Notes under the pieces: generated by a model
The model's database searches: none
Told to the model about the DNA's origin: nothing
The model's input: the letters and a program-made list of their open reading frames with translations, nothing else
Origin: QALR01 sp045124015
GTDB taxonomy: Bacteria > Bacillota > Clostridia > Oscillospirales > CAG-272
NCBI GenBank assembly: GCA_045124015.1
Contig: JBGVLA010000145.1
Span: 1-11,408 of the forward strand
DNA: 11,408 nt
Direction of reading: 5' to 3'
In this document: piece by piece, positions 1 to 6,190 of the stretch
Numbering within the stretch: the stretch's first letter is position 1
Layout: each line of letters opens with the position of its first letter
Program-made: the position numbers and the translations under genes

Positions 1-22
1 AAATCTCCACCTGTCAACAAAG

Positions 23-49
23 AATCCCAGGGAGAAGCTCCGTGGGATT
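23..49 (-). terminator. Hairpin terminator after the metalloprotease gene
   Basis: The two 12-base arms (23-34 and 38-49) pair at 11 of 12 positions around a 3-base loop, with one G-G mismatch. The hairpin lies about 20 bases past the protease stop codon. On the minus strand it is followed by a T-rich but interrupted stretch (TTCTTTGTT), so the U-tract is imperfect. A terminator is the natural reading, but termination efficiency cannot be judged from sequence. Confidence 0.55.
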
Positions 50-70
50 AAAATTCACTTGATATCGAAT

Positions 71-2470
71 TTATTTCTTTTTCTTCACAACGATAACAAC
101 AACGACTGCAACCGCCGCAATCGCTACAATAGCGATCACAATACCGATCACCGCACCGTTTCCTGCAGGTGCAGGCTCGGTAACGTCGCCGCCTGTCGTT
201 TCGATCACATCAGCGCCCGTCGTAGTTACTTCTTCTGCAGAACCTGTCGTGGTTACGATTTCAGGTGCAGTTGTCGTGGTTTCAACGTCAGCGCTCTTCC
301 ATTTTGCATAGATCTTCACTTCGGTTGTGTTTTCTACAACAGCGTCGAAATCAAAGGGAGTCGTGAACTCTGCATCGGCATACCAACCGATAAATTCCTT
401 GCCGTCCTCCATGACGATAACGGGTTCGCGGAAGGTTTCGCCGACCTTCGCATAGCCTGCAGGGTTGACCTTGGAATTCACAAGCTTTGCACCGACAACG
501 GTAAGCTTTGCCGCGGTGTCTGCTTTGACCCATCTTGCATAAAGGTCGATATCCTGATAGTCTGCCTTGCCGTTCGAAACTTCAAAGTATTCCGTGTAGC
601 CTTCATCCGCGTACCAACCAAGGAATACATGACCGCTCTTATTCATCGGGAATGTAATGACAATCGGTTCATTTACGGTTGCCTTCTGTGCGTATGCTTT
701 CTTGTTCGCTTCGGGATCGCGGTAGAAATTCACGTTGTACGTGGTGGTGTTCTCTTCTACGACCACAGCGGTCTTGACCTTTGCCGTATCGGAAAATTCA
801 CCGTTTTTGGTTTCGAGAACGATTCTCGTATAGTAATATGTACTATCCTTAAGACCTGTAAGCGTACCTTCATAGTTACCTGCGCTGTCGGGGGTTACGG
901 GGATGCTCTGCAATACCTTTGCGAAATCCTCGGTTTCGGAAACTTCAAGTCTCATACCGGTGAGTGTCTGCGCGTTGAGGTCTGTGATCTGACCACGGCA
1001 AACGATCGAATCCAATGTGGAATCCTGGCTAAAGCTATATTTGGGAGTAACGATCTCATAAGCACCGCTGATCTTGATGGACATTTCATGACCGGGAGCG
1101 TCAAGGATCTCAATATGGAGATCGAAAAGTGCCGCTTCTTCATCGGTCATGCTGGTGTACCATGTGCCGCTACCCGGGAATTCATATGCATGGCAGTCAA
1201 AGATAAGACCTTTTTCATTGAATACGCCGGAGGACGCAGGGTTACAAGGCTTATCGACCGTTGCGGGACGAAGCGCTGCAACACCGATATCGGAGTTTGT
1301 ACCTCTGGAGTTGATTCTCATGCCTGCGCCTGCACGACCGGAATCCGCAATACCCTGGTCAACGTGCCAAATGATGATGCCGCGTGTGCCGACATAGTTT
1401 GTCTGGCTATCGAAATGCTCAGTGCTATTGTCAAAATAACGATTTTCAATGAGATAATATTCATTCGGGTCGGGAGTCGGAACCTTCAAAATATTATATT
1501 CACCCTTCTTGCTCTGACGAGAATAGAGTGTGTATTCACCGTTCAAAACGGTCGTATAATCATAAAGACCGTAAACGATAAGATGGTAGGGGTCGTAGTT
1601 CGAGGGAGATGTACCCTTTGCTTCGCCGTCGTTGGCACCGGAAGAACCGTTACCCGCCATGATAGAGACCTTACCTGCAGGGGAGTTTTCACCGCCCCAA
1701 GTACTTGTGGCACCTGCCGCATAAAGGTCGCCGTTGCCGAGCGCATGACCAAGCTCATGACAGAAAGAGCCAACGGTAAGAGGGGTTGTGCCGTTGATCA
1801 TTTCGCCGCATTTGACGTAGTCTGTCGCAACCTTAACACCGTTAAATCCATAGTTGAAGCTGGACTTATGCGCATTATAGTTGGGCTTCATGGTGGATCT
1901 TGTGTATTCGTAGCCTGCCGCAATGAACGCAACCATAAGCTCGGTTTCATCCACGAACTGATTGCCGTCCTTGTCGTATACAGAGAAATCCACATAGTTG
2001 TTTCTTACAGCCGCCGCAAGTGCTTCGTAGCGTTCAGGGTCGCTTGTGGAAGCGGAGGTGGAGGAAGACATTTTGACGGGAACACTCACTTCGATGATAC
2101 CGTCATTTTTCTTGTCCTTCTGTGCGGCATTCTCATAATTTTCCTGTGCGGGAACAAAGCGGAAGTTACCGCCGCTCTGTATCTCAAAATAAGCCTTCAG
2201 CCCCTTGGGACCGTTACCGAAGAACATTTCAGACCAATAGGAGTGATCCTCATGCTGAAGAAGCATTTCGCCGTCCTCAAAATCCTCACCGTTGAGACTC
2301 GGGTCGTAGTTTACGAGGATCACGAGAAGCGGAGTATCCTTAGGACCCCAATAACCGTAATCAAAATCGGTAATTTCGTATGCTTCCGCCGCCATTGCCG
2401 ATACAGGCAACATCAAAACGAGAAACATCGCCGCAAGAATTGCAGCCAAAATTCTTGAAATTTTTTTCAT
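71..2470 (-). CDS. Secreted, membrane-anchored M6-type metalloprotease with InlB-like repeats
   Basis: This 799-residue protein is predicted to be a zinc endopeptidase displayed on the cell surface. A signal peptide covers residues 1-27, with probable cleavage after AMA. The catalytic domain has an EF-hand-like calcium loop (D166, D168, N170, D174, E177), the zinc motif HELGHALGNGD at 238-248 and a Met-turn-like SIMAG around M271. It also has the M6-typical strings YYLIENR (338-344) and GIIIWHVD (364-371). A fibronectin-III-like stretch follows at about 475-570. Next come two InlB B-type repeats (about 577-649 and 654-725), each with a GWYAD core, then a Thr-rich linker (about 730-765), one transmembrane helix and a KKKK tail. 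No LPxTG sortase signal is seen, so anchoring is by the helix. The ATG at 2470 is preferred over TTG at 2488 because the Shine-Dalgarno sequence GAAAGGA lies between them. A 33-residue peptide gene lies just upstream in the same transcription unit. Family M6 is clear from the motifs. The substrate is unknown. Confidence 0.93.
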   Translation of the reverse strand: MKKISRILAAILAAMFLVLMLPVSAMAAEAYEITDFDYGYWGPKDTPLLVILVNYDPSLNGEDFEDGEMLLQHEDHSYWSEMFFGNGPKGLKAYFEIQSGGNFRFVPAQENYENAAQKDKKNDGIIEVSVPVKMSSSTSASTSDPERYEALAAAVRNNYVDFSVYDKDGNQFVDETELMVAFIAAGYEYTRSTMKPNYNAHKSSFNYGFNGVKVATDYVKCGEMINGTTPLTVGSFCHELGHALGNGDLYAAGATSTWGGENSPAGKVSIMAGNGSSGANDGEAKGTSPSNYDPYHLIVYGLYDYTTVLNGEYTLYSRQSKKGEYNILKVPTPDPNEYYLIENRYFDNSTEHFDSQTNYVGTRGIIIWHVDQGIADSGRAGAGMRINSRGTNSDIGVAALRPATVDKPCNPASSGVFNEKGLIFDCHAYEFPGSGTWYTSMTDEEAALFDLHIEILDAPGHEMSIKISGAYEIVTPKYSFSQDSTLDSIVCRGQITDLNAQTLTGMRLEVSETEDFAKVLQSIPVTPDSAGNYEGTLTGLKDSTYYYTRIVLETKNGEFSDTAKVKTAVVVEENTTTYNVNFYRDPEANKKAYAQKATVNEPIVITFPMNKSGHVFLGWYADEGYTEYFEVSNGKADYQDIDLYARWVKADTAAKLTVVGAKLVNSKVNPAGYAKVGETFREPVIVMEDGKEFIGWYADAEFTTPFDFDAVVENTTEVKIYAKWKSADVETTTTAPEIVTTTGSAEEVTTTGADVIETTGGDVTEPAPAGNGAVIGIVIAIVAIAAVAVVVVIVVKKKK

Positions 2471-2494
2471 AAAAATCTTTCCTTTCAAAATTTT

Positions 2495-2512
2495 TGCTTT
2501 GCAAGCAAAGCA
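2495..2512 (-). other. Intercistronic inverted repeat before the protease RBS
   Basis: TGCTTTGC and GCAAAGCA form a perfect 8-bp inverted repeat around two central bases. It sits between the 33-residue peptide gene and the protease ribosome binding site. In the transcript it is followed by A-rich sequence, not a U-tract, so it is not a standard terminator. It could be an mRNA-stabilising or attenuating stem, which is inference only. Confidence 0.4.
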
Positions 2513-2554
2513 TATCTATCACTGTGCCCACACGATCGGCACTGCAATACAAGA

Positions 2555-2656
2555 TCAAAGAAACGGCACAAGCACCGCAACACAGCTCACGATCATCACA
2601 AACGCGAGACACGCGCACACGATCCTAACGCAAAGCTTCTTGTTTTTTTCTGACAT
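2555..2656 (-). CDS. 33-residue hydrophobic peptide upstream of the metalloprotease
   Basis: This short frame is easily missed. It begins with ATG at 2656, preceded by GGAGG at 2661-2665 with a short 4-base gap, and ends with TGA. The peptide starts MSEKNKKLCVRIV, a charged, lysine-rich head, and continues as one hydrophobic segment of about 22 residues (roughly 12-33) rich in Val, Ala and Cys that ends in PFL. This fits a single-pass membrane peptide with its N-terminus inside. It lies between a near-consensus promoter (2749-2777) and the protease gene, so it would be the first gene of that transcript. I do not recognise the family. It could instead be a leader peptide that couples translation to the protease, although the 84-base gap argues against tight coupling. 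The frame is supported by its RBS, promoter and composition rather than by homology. Confidence 0.6.
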   Translation of the reverse strand: MSEKNKKLCVRIVCACLAFVMIVSCVAVLVPFL

Positions 2657-2721
2657 ATGTCCTCCAAGCGATATTTTTTCAAATTTCTTTTCAAAAACAC
2701 CTTTATCTCGGCGTTTTTTTA

Positions 2722-2730
2722 TGATATACT
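2722..2730 (+). promoter_or_regulatory. Candidate extended -10 promoter for the flavin reductase gene
   Basis: The plus strand carries TGATATACT, an extended -10 element (TG at 2722-2723, TATACT at 2725-2730). The sequence 17 bases upstream is a poor -35 box (TTTATC at 2702-2707). Initiation near 2737 would give a leader of about 140 bases. The call is weak, but I see no better plus-strand promoter before the gene. Confidence 0.35.
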
Positions 2731-2748
2731 ACGTATATGCCAAATATC

Positions 2749-2777
2749 ATTATACCCCATGACGCGAAAAAAGTCAA
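2749..2777 (-). promoter_or_regulatory. Sigma-A promoter of the small peptide-metalloprotease unit
   Basis: On the minus strand the -35 box is TTGACT (2772-2777) and the -10 box is a perfect TATAAT (2749-2754), with a 17-base spacer. Transcription should start near 2742, leaving about 85 bases of leader before the 33-residue peptide. Confidence 0.8.
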
Positions 2778-2877
2778 GAACAACCAAGCGCCGCATGGAA
2801 TAATTATGCAAAACATCGATTTCTTTTTCGAATTTTTATACAAAACAACCAAAAAAAATGAAAGGATGACATCAACT

Positions 2878-3474
2878 ATGGCAAAACTCAAATGGAAAGG
2901 CGGCGCACTGGTCGCCCCCGTTCCGCCCGCAATGATCTCCTGCATGGGCGCCGACGGAAAACCCAACATCCTCACCATCGCATGGACAGGCATCCTCTGC
3001 ACCCATCCGCCCAAAACATATATCTCCGTTCGCCCCTCACGCCACTCCTATCCGATCATCAAGGAAAGCGGGGAATTCGTCATCAACCTCACGACCAAGG
3101 AGCTTGTGCGCGCGGCGGACTTTTGCGGCATGAAGACCGGTAAAAAGGTCGATAAATTCAAGGAATGTAAGTTGACCCCCGATTTTGACGAAAAATTCGA
3201 GGATTTTTCCTGCCCCGCCATCGCAGAATCCCCGATGTCCATTTATTGCAAGGTCAGCGATATCGTGCCTCTCGGCTCACACGATATGTTCATCGCCGAC
3301 ATCGTAGGCATCAGCGTGGACGAGAAGCTTCTCGATGCCTCGGGCAAGCTTTGTCTGGACAAAGCAGGACTTGCCGCTTTCGCACACGGCGAATACTTTG
3401 AGCTCGGCAAAAAACTCGGCGTTTTCGGTTTTTCCGTTGCCAAAAAGAAAAAACAGCCGCCAAAGAAAAAATGA
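2878..3474 (+). CDS. Flavin reductase-like FMN-binding domain protein
   Basis: This 198-residue protein resembles the flavin reductase-like (DIM6/NTAB, flavoredoxin-type) family, split-barrel proteins that bind FMN and reduce flavin or pass electrons in the cytoplasm. Typical family features are the N-terminal APVPPAMISC stretch (13-22), GKPNILTIAWTG (27-38), HPPKTYISVRPSRHSY (43-58) and GEFVINL (65-71). A Lys-rich tail ends the protein. The frame is open upstream to ATG 2737, but ATG 2878 is chosen because family similarity starts there and AAAGGATG lies about 11 bases before it. ATG 2866 would overlap that RBS. The gene appears monocistronic and ends in a strong hairpin. Its physiological electron donor and acceptor cannot be told from sequence. 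Confidence 0.87.
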   Translation: MAKLKWKGGALVAPVPPAMISCMGADGKPNILTIAWTGILCTHPPKTYISVRPSRHSYPIIKESGEFVINLTTKELVRAADFCGMKTGKKVDKFKECKLTPDFDEKFEDFSCPAIAESPMSIYCKVSDIVPLGSHDMFIADIVGISVDEKLLDASGKLCLDKAGLAAFAHGEYFELGKKLGVFGFSVAKKKKQPPKKK

Positions 3475-3484
3475 TCGATAAAAT

Positions 3485-3518
3485 AGCAAAAACCTGCGAG
3501 AATTCGCAGGTTTTTGCT
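3485..3518. terminator. Bidirectional terminator between convergent genes
   Basis: A perfect 15-bp stem (3485-3499 with 3504-3518) encloses a 4-base GAAT loop. The stem ends in A-rich and T-rich flanks on either side of a GC core (CCTGCGA/TCGCAGG). It starts 10 bases after the flavin reductase stop and lies about 28 bases past the stop of the convergent membrane-protein gene, so it can serve both. Confidence 0.88.
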
Positions 3519-3546
3519 TATATTTTTGGAGAAACTCAGAGAAAGA

Positions 3547-3897
3547 TCATAAAAAATTCAAGATCGCCGTCAAAAGCACGAAGCAGGAGACCGTTCCAAG
3601 CGTCGGAATATATTTCACGCTACCTTTTACGCAAGGGCGAATGGCACGTACACAAAAAGAGATTGCACCAAAGATCGTATCGGCAAGAATCGCAAAGGGA
3701 GCAAGCAAAATGAGCAACATATGCAAAAAGAATCTTTTGGTCTTTGCGGCGCGCTTTGCCTTTTGGCGCTCACGGCGAGAGGGGATCTTTTTCTTCGGCT
3801 CACATACAGTCTCGGTCTCCTTCGGATAGTTTGGGAGCTCAACCTCATAGGAAAAGACGAGGCAATCTTCAATGATTCTGAGATCGTAATGTTCCAT
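3547..3897 (-). CDS. Small membrane protein divergent from the XRE-S24 operon
   Basis: This is a 116-residue protein of unknown family. An acidic or neutral N-terminal part (1-34) is followed by a strongly basic stretch at 35-55 (KKK, RRER, KAKRAAKTKR). A hydrophobic segment at about 56-80 comes next, then a short Arg/Lys link and a second hydrophobic segment at about 98-116 that ends the protein. Two membrane passes with both ends on the cytoplasmic side would fit the positive-inside rule. ATG 3897 is chosen over an upstream ATG 36 bases earlier because a full AGGAGG lies 8 bases before it. A consensus sigma-A promoter sits upstream, and GGTAA-type half-sites shared with the neighbouring repressor flank that promoter. 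A role linked to the repressor regulon is possible but inferred. Confidence 0.75.
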   Translation of the reverse strand: MEHYDLRIIEDCLVFSYEVELPNYPKETETVCEPKKKIPSRRERQKAKRAAKTKRFFLHMLLILLAPFAILADTIFGAISFCVRAIRPCVKGSVKYIPTLGTVSCFVLLTAILNFL

Positions 3898-3943
3898 ATA
3901 GAAATCCTCCTGTTTTTTACCGTTTGTTATCATTTATGACCAC

Positions 3944-3972
3944 ATTATACACCCTTAGACGGTAATTGTCAA
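3944..3972 (-). promoter_or_regulatory. Consensus sigma-A promoter of the small membrane protein
   Basis: The minus strand shows TTGACA (3967-3972), a 17-base spacer and TATAAT (3944-3949), a perfect match in both boxes. A CGGTAA half-site (3960-3965) lies inside the spacer, and TTACCG half-sites flank the promoter at 3917-3922 and 3991-3996. Such a strong promoter would be expected to need repression. Confidence 0.88.
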
Positions 3973-4023
3973 TGGGTTTTTATCAAAATTTTACCGCAAA
4001 AGAGAATTTTTGACGATTTTTTC

Positions 4024-4053
4024 TTGACATTTCACTATACTTTATGGTAAAAT
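4024..4053 (+). promoter_or_regulatory. Sigma-A promoter of the XRE-S24/AlkZ-like operon
   Basis: TTGACA (4024-4029) is followed after 18 bases by TAAAAT (4048-4053). The -10 box lies inside a palindrome, so a repressor bound there would block the promoter. The leader to ATG 4094 is about 35 bases. Confidence 0.75.
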
Positions 4054-4061
4054 ATTACCAT
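4044..4061. promoter_or_regulatory. Palindromic operator ATGGTAA-N4-TTACCAT
   Basis: Seven-base arms (4044-4050 and 4055-4061) form a perfect inverted repeat around AATA and cover the -10 box of the repressor promoter. It is the likely autoregulatory site of the XRE-S24 repressor. The GGTAA/TTACC core recurs at 3917, 3960 and 3991 in the same intergenic region. Binding is inferred from symmetry and position. Confidence 0.65.
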
Positions 4062-4093
4062 CAAAGATAAAATTCGAAAGGATGGTCATTTTT

Positions 4094-4813
4094 ATGGAAT
4101 GGCTGGATTATATAAAAAAGAGAAAAAAAGAACAAGGTCTCACAAACGATACCCTCGCGGAAAAATCGGGGATCGCCATCGGTACGCTCAATAAGCTTCT
4201 CAGCGGTGCTTCGCAGGACCCGAAGCTTTCCACGCTTTTGCCTCTCGCAAATGCCCTCGGCTGCACCTTGGATGAAATGCTCGGCATGACCAAAGAAGAA
4301 CGCCCTGCCCTTTCATCGGAGCTTATGCAAAAATACACCGAGCTTGACGAGGACGGCAAGGAAGCCGTTTCCTATATCATCAATAAAGAACACGCACGCA
4401 TCATGAAGGAGCGCACCGAAACGCCCTATTCGCTCGATACCACCGCGATTCGAAAGATCCGTCTTTACAGCACCCCTGCCTCCGCAGGCACAGGCTCGTA
4501 TCTTTTCGGCGATGATTACACGGAAATTTCCGTCTATGCCAACGGCAAGACCGAGGAAGCGGATTTCGCGGTCCGTGTTTACGGAGACAGCATGATGCCT
4601 CGCTATGAAAACGGCGACATTTTGCTCGTTTCCGGTGCAGACGAGATCGGCGTCGGGGAGCTCGGCATCTTCTCGCTCAACGGGGAAAGCTACTTCAAAA
4701 AATACGGCGGCAATCGTCTCATCTCTTATAATCCCAAATATCAGGATATCCCCCTCACCGAAACAGACGAATTTCTTTGCTTCGGCAGAGTCATCGGCAG
4801 ATTGAAAAAATGA
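4094..4813 (+). CDS. XRE-family repressor with S24 (LexA/CI-like) autopeptidase domain
   Basis: This 239-residue protein is predicted to be a DNA-binding repressor that is inactivated by self-cleavage, as LexA and lambda CI are in the presence of activated RecA. Residues 1-64 form an XRE-type helix-turn-helix (GLTNDTLAEKSGIAIGTLNKLLSG). A linker follows to about residue 115, then an S24 peptidase domain. The probable cleavage bond is A131-G132 in PASAGTGS. The catalytic serine is S166 in GDSMMPRYENGD, and the general-base lysine is probably K202 in SYFKKYGG, so all the parts needed for autocleavage are present. An XRE rather than winged LexA N-terminus separates it from canonical LexA. ATG 4094 has GAAAGGA about 11 bases upstream. 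ATG 4082 would overlap that RBS. The stop overlaps the start of the next gene. Autoregulation through the palindrome at 4044-4061 is likely. Confidence 0.92.
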   Translation: MEWLDYIKKRKKEQGLTNDTLAEKSGIAIGTLNKLLSGASQDPKLSTLLPLANALGCTLDEMLGMTKEERPALSSELMQKYTELDEDGKEAVSYIINKEHARIMKERTETPYSLDTTAIRKIRLYSTPASAGTGSYLFGDDYTEISVYANGKTEEADFAVRVYGDSMMPRYENGDILLVSGADEIGVGELGIFSLNGESYFKKYGGNRLISYNPKYQDIPLTETDEFLCFGRVIGRLKK

Positions 4814-5853
4814 CGCACGAGGAACTCCGTCAGATCCGTCTGTTCCGTCAGCATCTGACCGATAAAACAGACAAGATCACCGTCGCGCGCGACCTTTGCG
4901 GTATCCAGTGCCAATTCATGTCAAATGCGTTTCATTCCTTGAAGATTCGATGCACCGAACCGCTCGATCCCGAAACATTCAGCGAGGGACTCGTCAAAAA
5001 CTGGACGCATCGCGGAACCGTTCACGTGTTCCCAACGGACGATCTGCCTCTGTATCTGTATGACGAGGGCATTTACCGCTCAGAAGAATGGAACGATGAA
5101 TATTACAAAGACCGCATTTGGGTCTCGGGAGAGCGCAAGCGCTTTTTTGCCGAGCTCATCTTGAAGAGCATCGAAAACGGCACTTGTGAACGCGAAGCAT
5201 TGCGAACGATCTGCCGCGAGAACGGCATGACGCAGCGTGAGGAAAATTGGGCATTTGACCCATGGGGCGGTATCTTTCATACGCTCTGCAAGCGCGGATT
5301 TTTGAATCACGCCGTCGGTGAAAGGAAAGCCTTTGCGCTGTCCCCTATTTACACGCCGATGACCGCGCACGATGCCAAGCGTGAGCAGCTTCGTCGATAT
5401 CTGACCCATATTGCCCCCGCTACGCTCCGCGATATCTCCTACTTTTTCAAATTCACACAAGCGGAGATCAAATCTCGCCTCTCCGAACTGCCTGTCGAAC
5501 ATTTCACCCTCGACGGCAAAGAGCATTTCTATCTTGAACCGCTCAAAACCGATTACCCCGATATTCCGCCCTGTATCTTTCTGGCGGGCTTTGACCAGCT
5601 CATGCTCGGCTATCAAAAAGCGGACAGCATTTTCCTCCCTGCGGAATATCTGCGCGGCATCTTCAACCTTGCAGGCATCGTGATGCCCGCCGTGATGCTC
5701 GACGGCATTGTCGCAGGAAAATGGAAAAAGAAGGGTAAAATTTTAGAAATCACACCGTTTCGCACATTCTCGGCAAAGGAAAAAGCCATCATTTCCGATA
5801 CCGCCGAAGCCCTTTGGGGAGATGAAATGGGGAAGATTTCTTTTGGAGAATAG
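4810..5853 (+). CDS. AlkZ-like (HTH_42) winged-helix protein, putative DNA glycosylase
   Basis: This 347-residue protein resembles the HTH_42 family of tandem winged-helix proteins that includes AlkZ and YcaQ, glycosylases that remove bulky alkylated bases and unhook interstrand cross-links. Matching features are the N-terminal RQIRLFRQHL (8-17), the Gln-x-Gln pair at Q33 and Q35 (GIQCQF), the NWTHRGTVHVF block (about 63-73), and a C-terminal FDQLMLGYQKAD stretch followed by LDGIVAGKWKKKG. In AlkZ the catalytic signature is a Q-hydrophobic-Q motif near residues 37-39. Here the middle residue is Cys. The ATG at 4810 shares its TG with the repressor stop (ATGA) and has no strong RBS of its own, which points to translational coupling. 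No truncation is seen. HTH_42 membership is fairly secure. Glycosylase activity and substrate are inferred. Confidence 0.83.
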   Translation: MTHEELRQIRLFRQHLTDKTDKITVARDLCGIQCQFMSNAFHSLKIRCTEPLDPETFSEGLVKNWTHRGTVHVFPTDDLPLYLYDEGIYRSEEWNDEYYKDRIWVSGERKRFFAELILKSIENGTCEREALRTICRENGMTQREENWAFDPWGGIFHTLCKRGFLNHAVGERKAFALSPIYTPMTAHDAKREQLRRYLTHIAPATLRDISYFFKFTQAEIKSRLSELPVEHFTLDGKEHFYLEPLKTDYPDIPPCIFLAGFDQLMLGYQKADSIFLPAEYLRGIFNLAGIVMPAVMLDGIVAGKWKKKGKILEITPFRTFSAKEKAIISDTAEALWGDEMGKISFGE

Positions 5854-5870
5854 AATAAAGGATATTTTTC

Positions 5871-6152
5871 ATGAACTACACCATTTTTTACCCCACCCCG
5901 CTTTCCGAAATACAGGATATCACAAATGACAATATCGATGTATGCGTCCAAGCAGATGATGGCAAATGCTATACGTTTGTCGTTACCACGCCGAAAAATC
6001 TCGATTTTTTGATGAAAAAAGATAACCTTTCGTGCATTTCGCCCGATTTCCGCTTTCTCACGGTAACAGCACTTACCGAATCTGCCATTCGTGCTGTCAT
6101 CGATGCCGTTATGAAAGAACCTGCACTTGCCGAGTGGTACGGAGAAGATTGA
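5871..6152 (+). CDS. 93-residue protein of unknown function, third gene of the XRE-S24 operon
   Basis: I do not recognise this protein. It is 93 residues long, acidic, and has no signal peptide or membrane segment. The pattern suggests a small alpha/beta fold: an N-terminal strand region (MNYTIFYP), a segment around 24-40 that looks like two strands (DVCVQADDGKCYTFVVTT), a Lys-rich turn, and a C-terminal helix (SAIRAVIDAVMKEPALAEWY). ATG 5871 has AAAGGA 8 bases upstream. It begins 17 bases after the AlkZ-like gene and before the next hairpin, so it is very likely co-transcribed. Its placement suggests a part in the same response, but nothing in the sequence specifies it. Confidence 0.78.
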   Translation: MNYTIFYPTPLSEIQDITNDNIDVCVQADDGKCYTFVVTTPKNLDFLMKKDNLSCISPDFRFLTVTALTESAIRAVIDAVMKEPALAEWYGED

Positions 6153-6164
6153 ATATGTTTACAG

Positions 6165-6185
6165 GGGCGATCCATAAAATCGCCC
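6165..6185. terminator. Hairpin between convergent operon and symporter gene
   Basis: GGGCGAT (6165-6171) pairs perfectly with ATCGCCC (6179-6185) around a 7-base loop. It lies 12 bases after the 93-residue gene and 5 bases past the stop of the convergent symporter gene. The T content after it is modest on both strands, so it is a plausible shared terminator of moderate strength. Confidence 0.6.
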
Positions 6186-6190
6186 TCTTA

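Noticed and set aside
59..2458. A 799-codon open frame on the plus strand, antisense to the metalloprotease
   Set aside because: Its translation is Cys/Arg-rich with no domain pattern and no RBS. The opposite strand encodes a coherent M6 protease, so this is a codon-bias shadow despite its length.
2737..2877. Upstream extension of the flavin reductase to ATG 2737
   Set aside because: There is no RBS, the added residues are low-complexity and unlike the family, and ATG 2878 has an RBS and begins at the family start. A leaderless start was considered but has no support.
3471..3829. Short plus-strand frames across the convergent terminator and the small membrane protein gene
   Set aside because: They run through a strong hairpin and are antisense to a gene with its own promoter and RBS. 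The translations are basic and unstructured.
4036..4041. TATACT as an alternative -10 box for the repressor gene
   Set aside because: The only reasonable -35 (TTGACG at 4010) is 20 bases away. TTGACA/TAAAAT with an 18-base spacer is better.
5080..5616. A 178-codon minus-strand frame within the AlkZ-like gene
   Set aside because: There is no RBS or recognisable motif, and the plus-strand frame has clear HTH_42 features.
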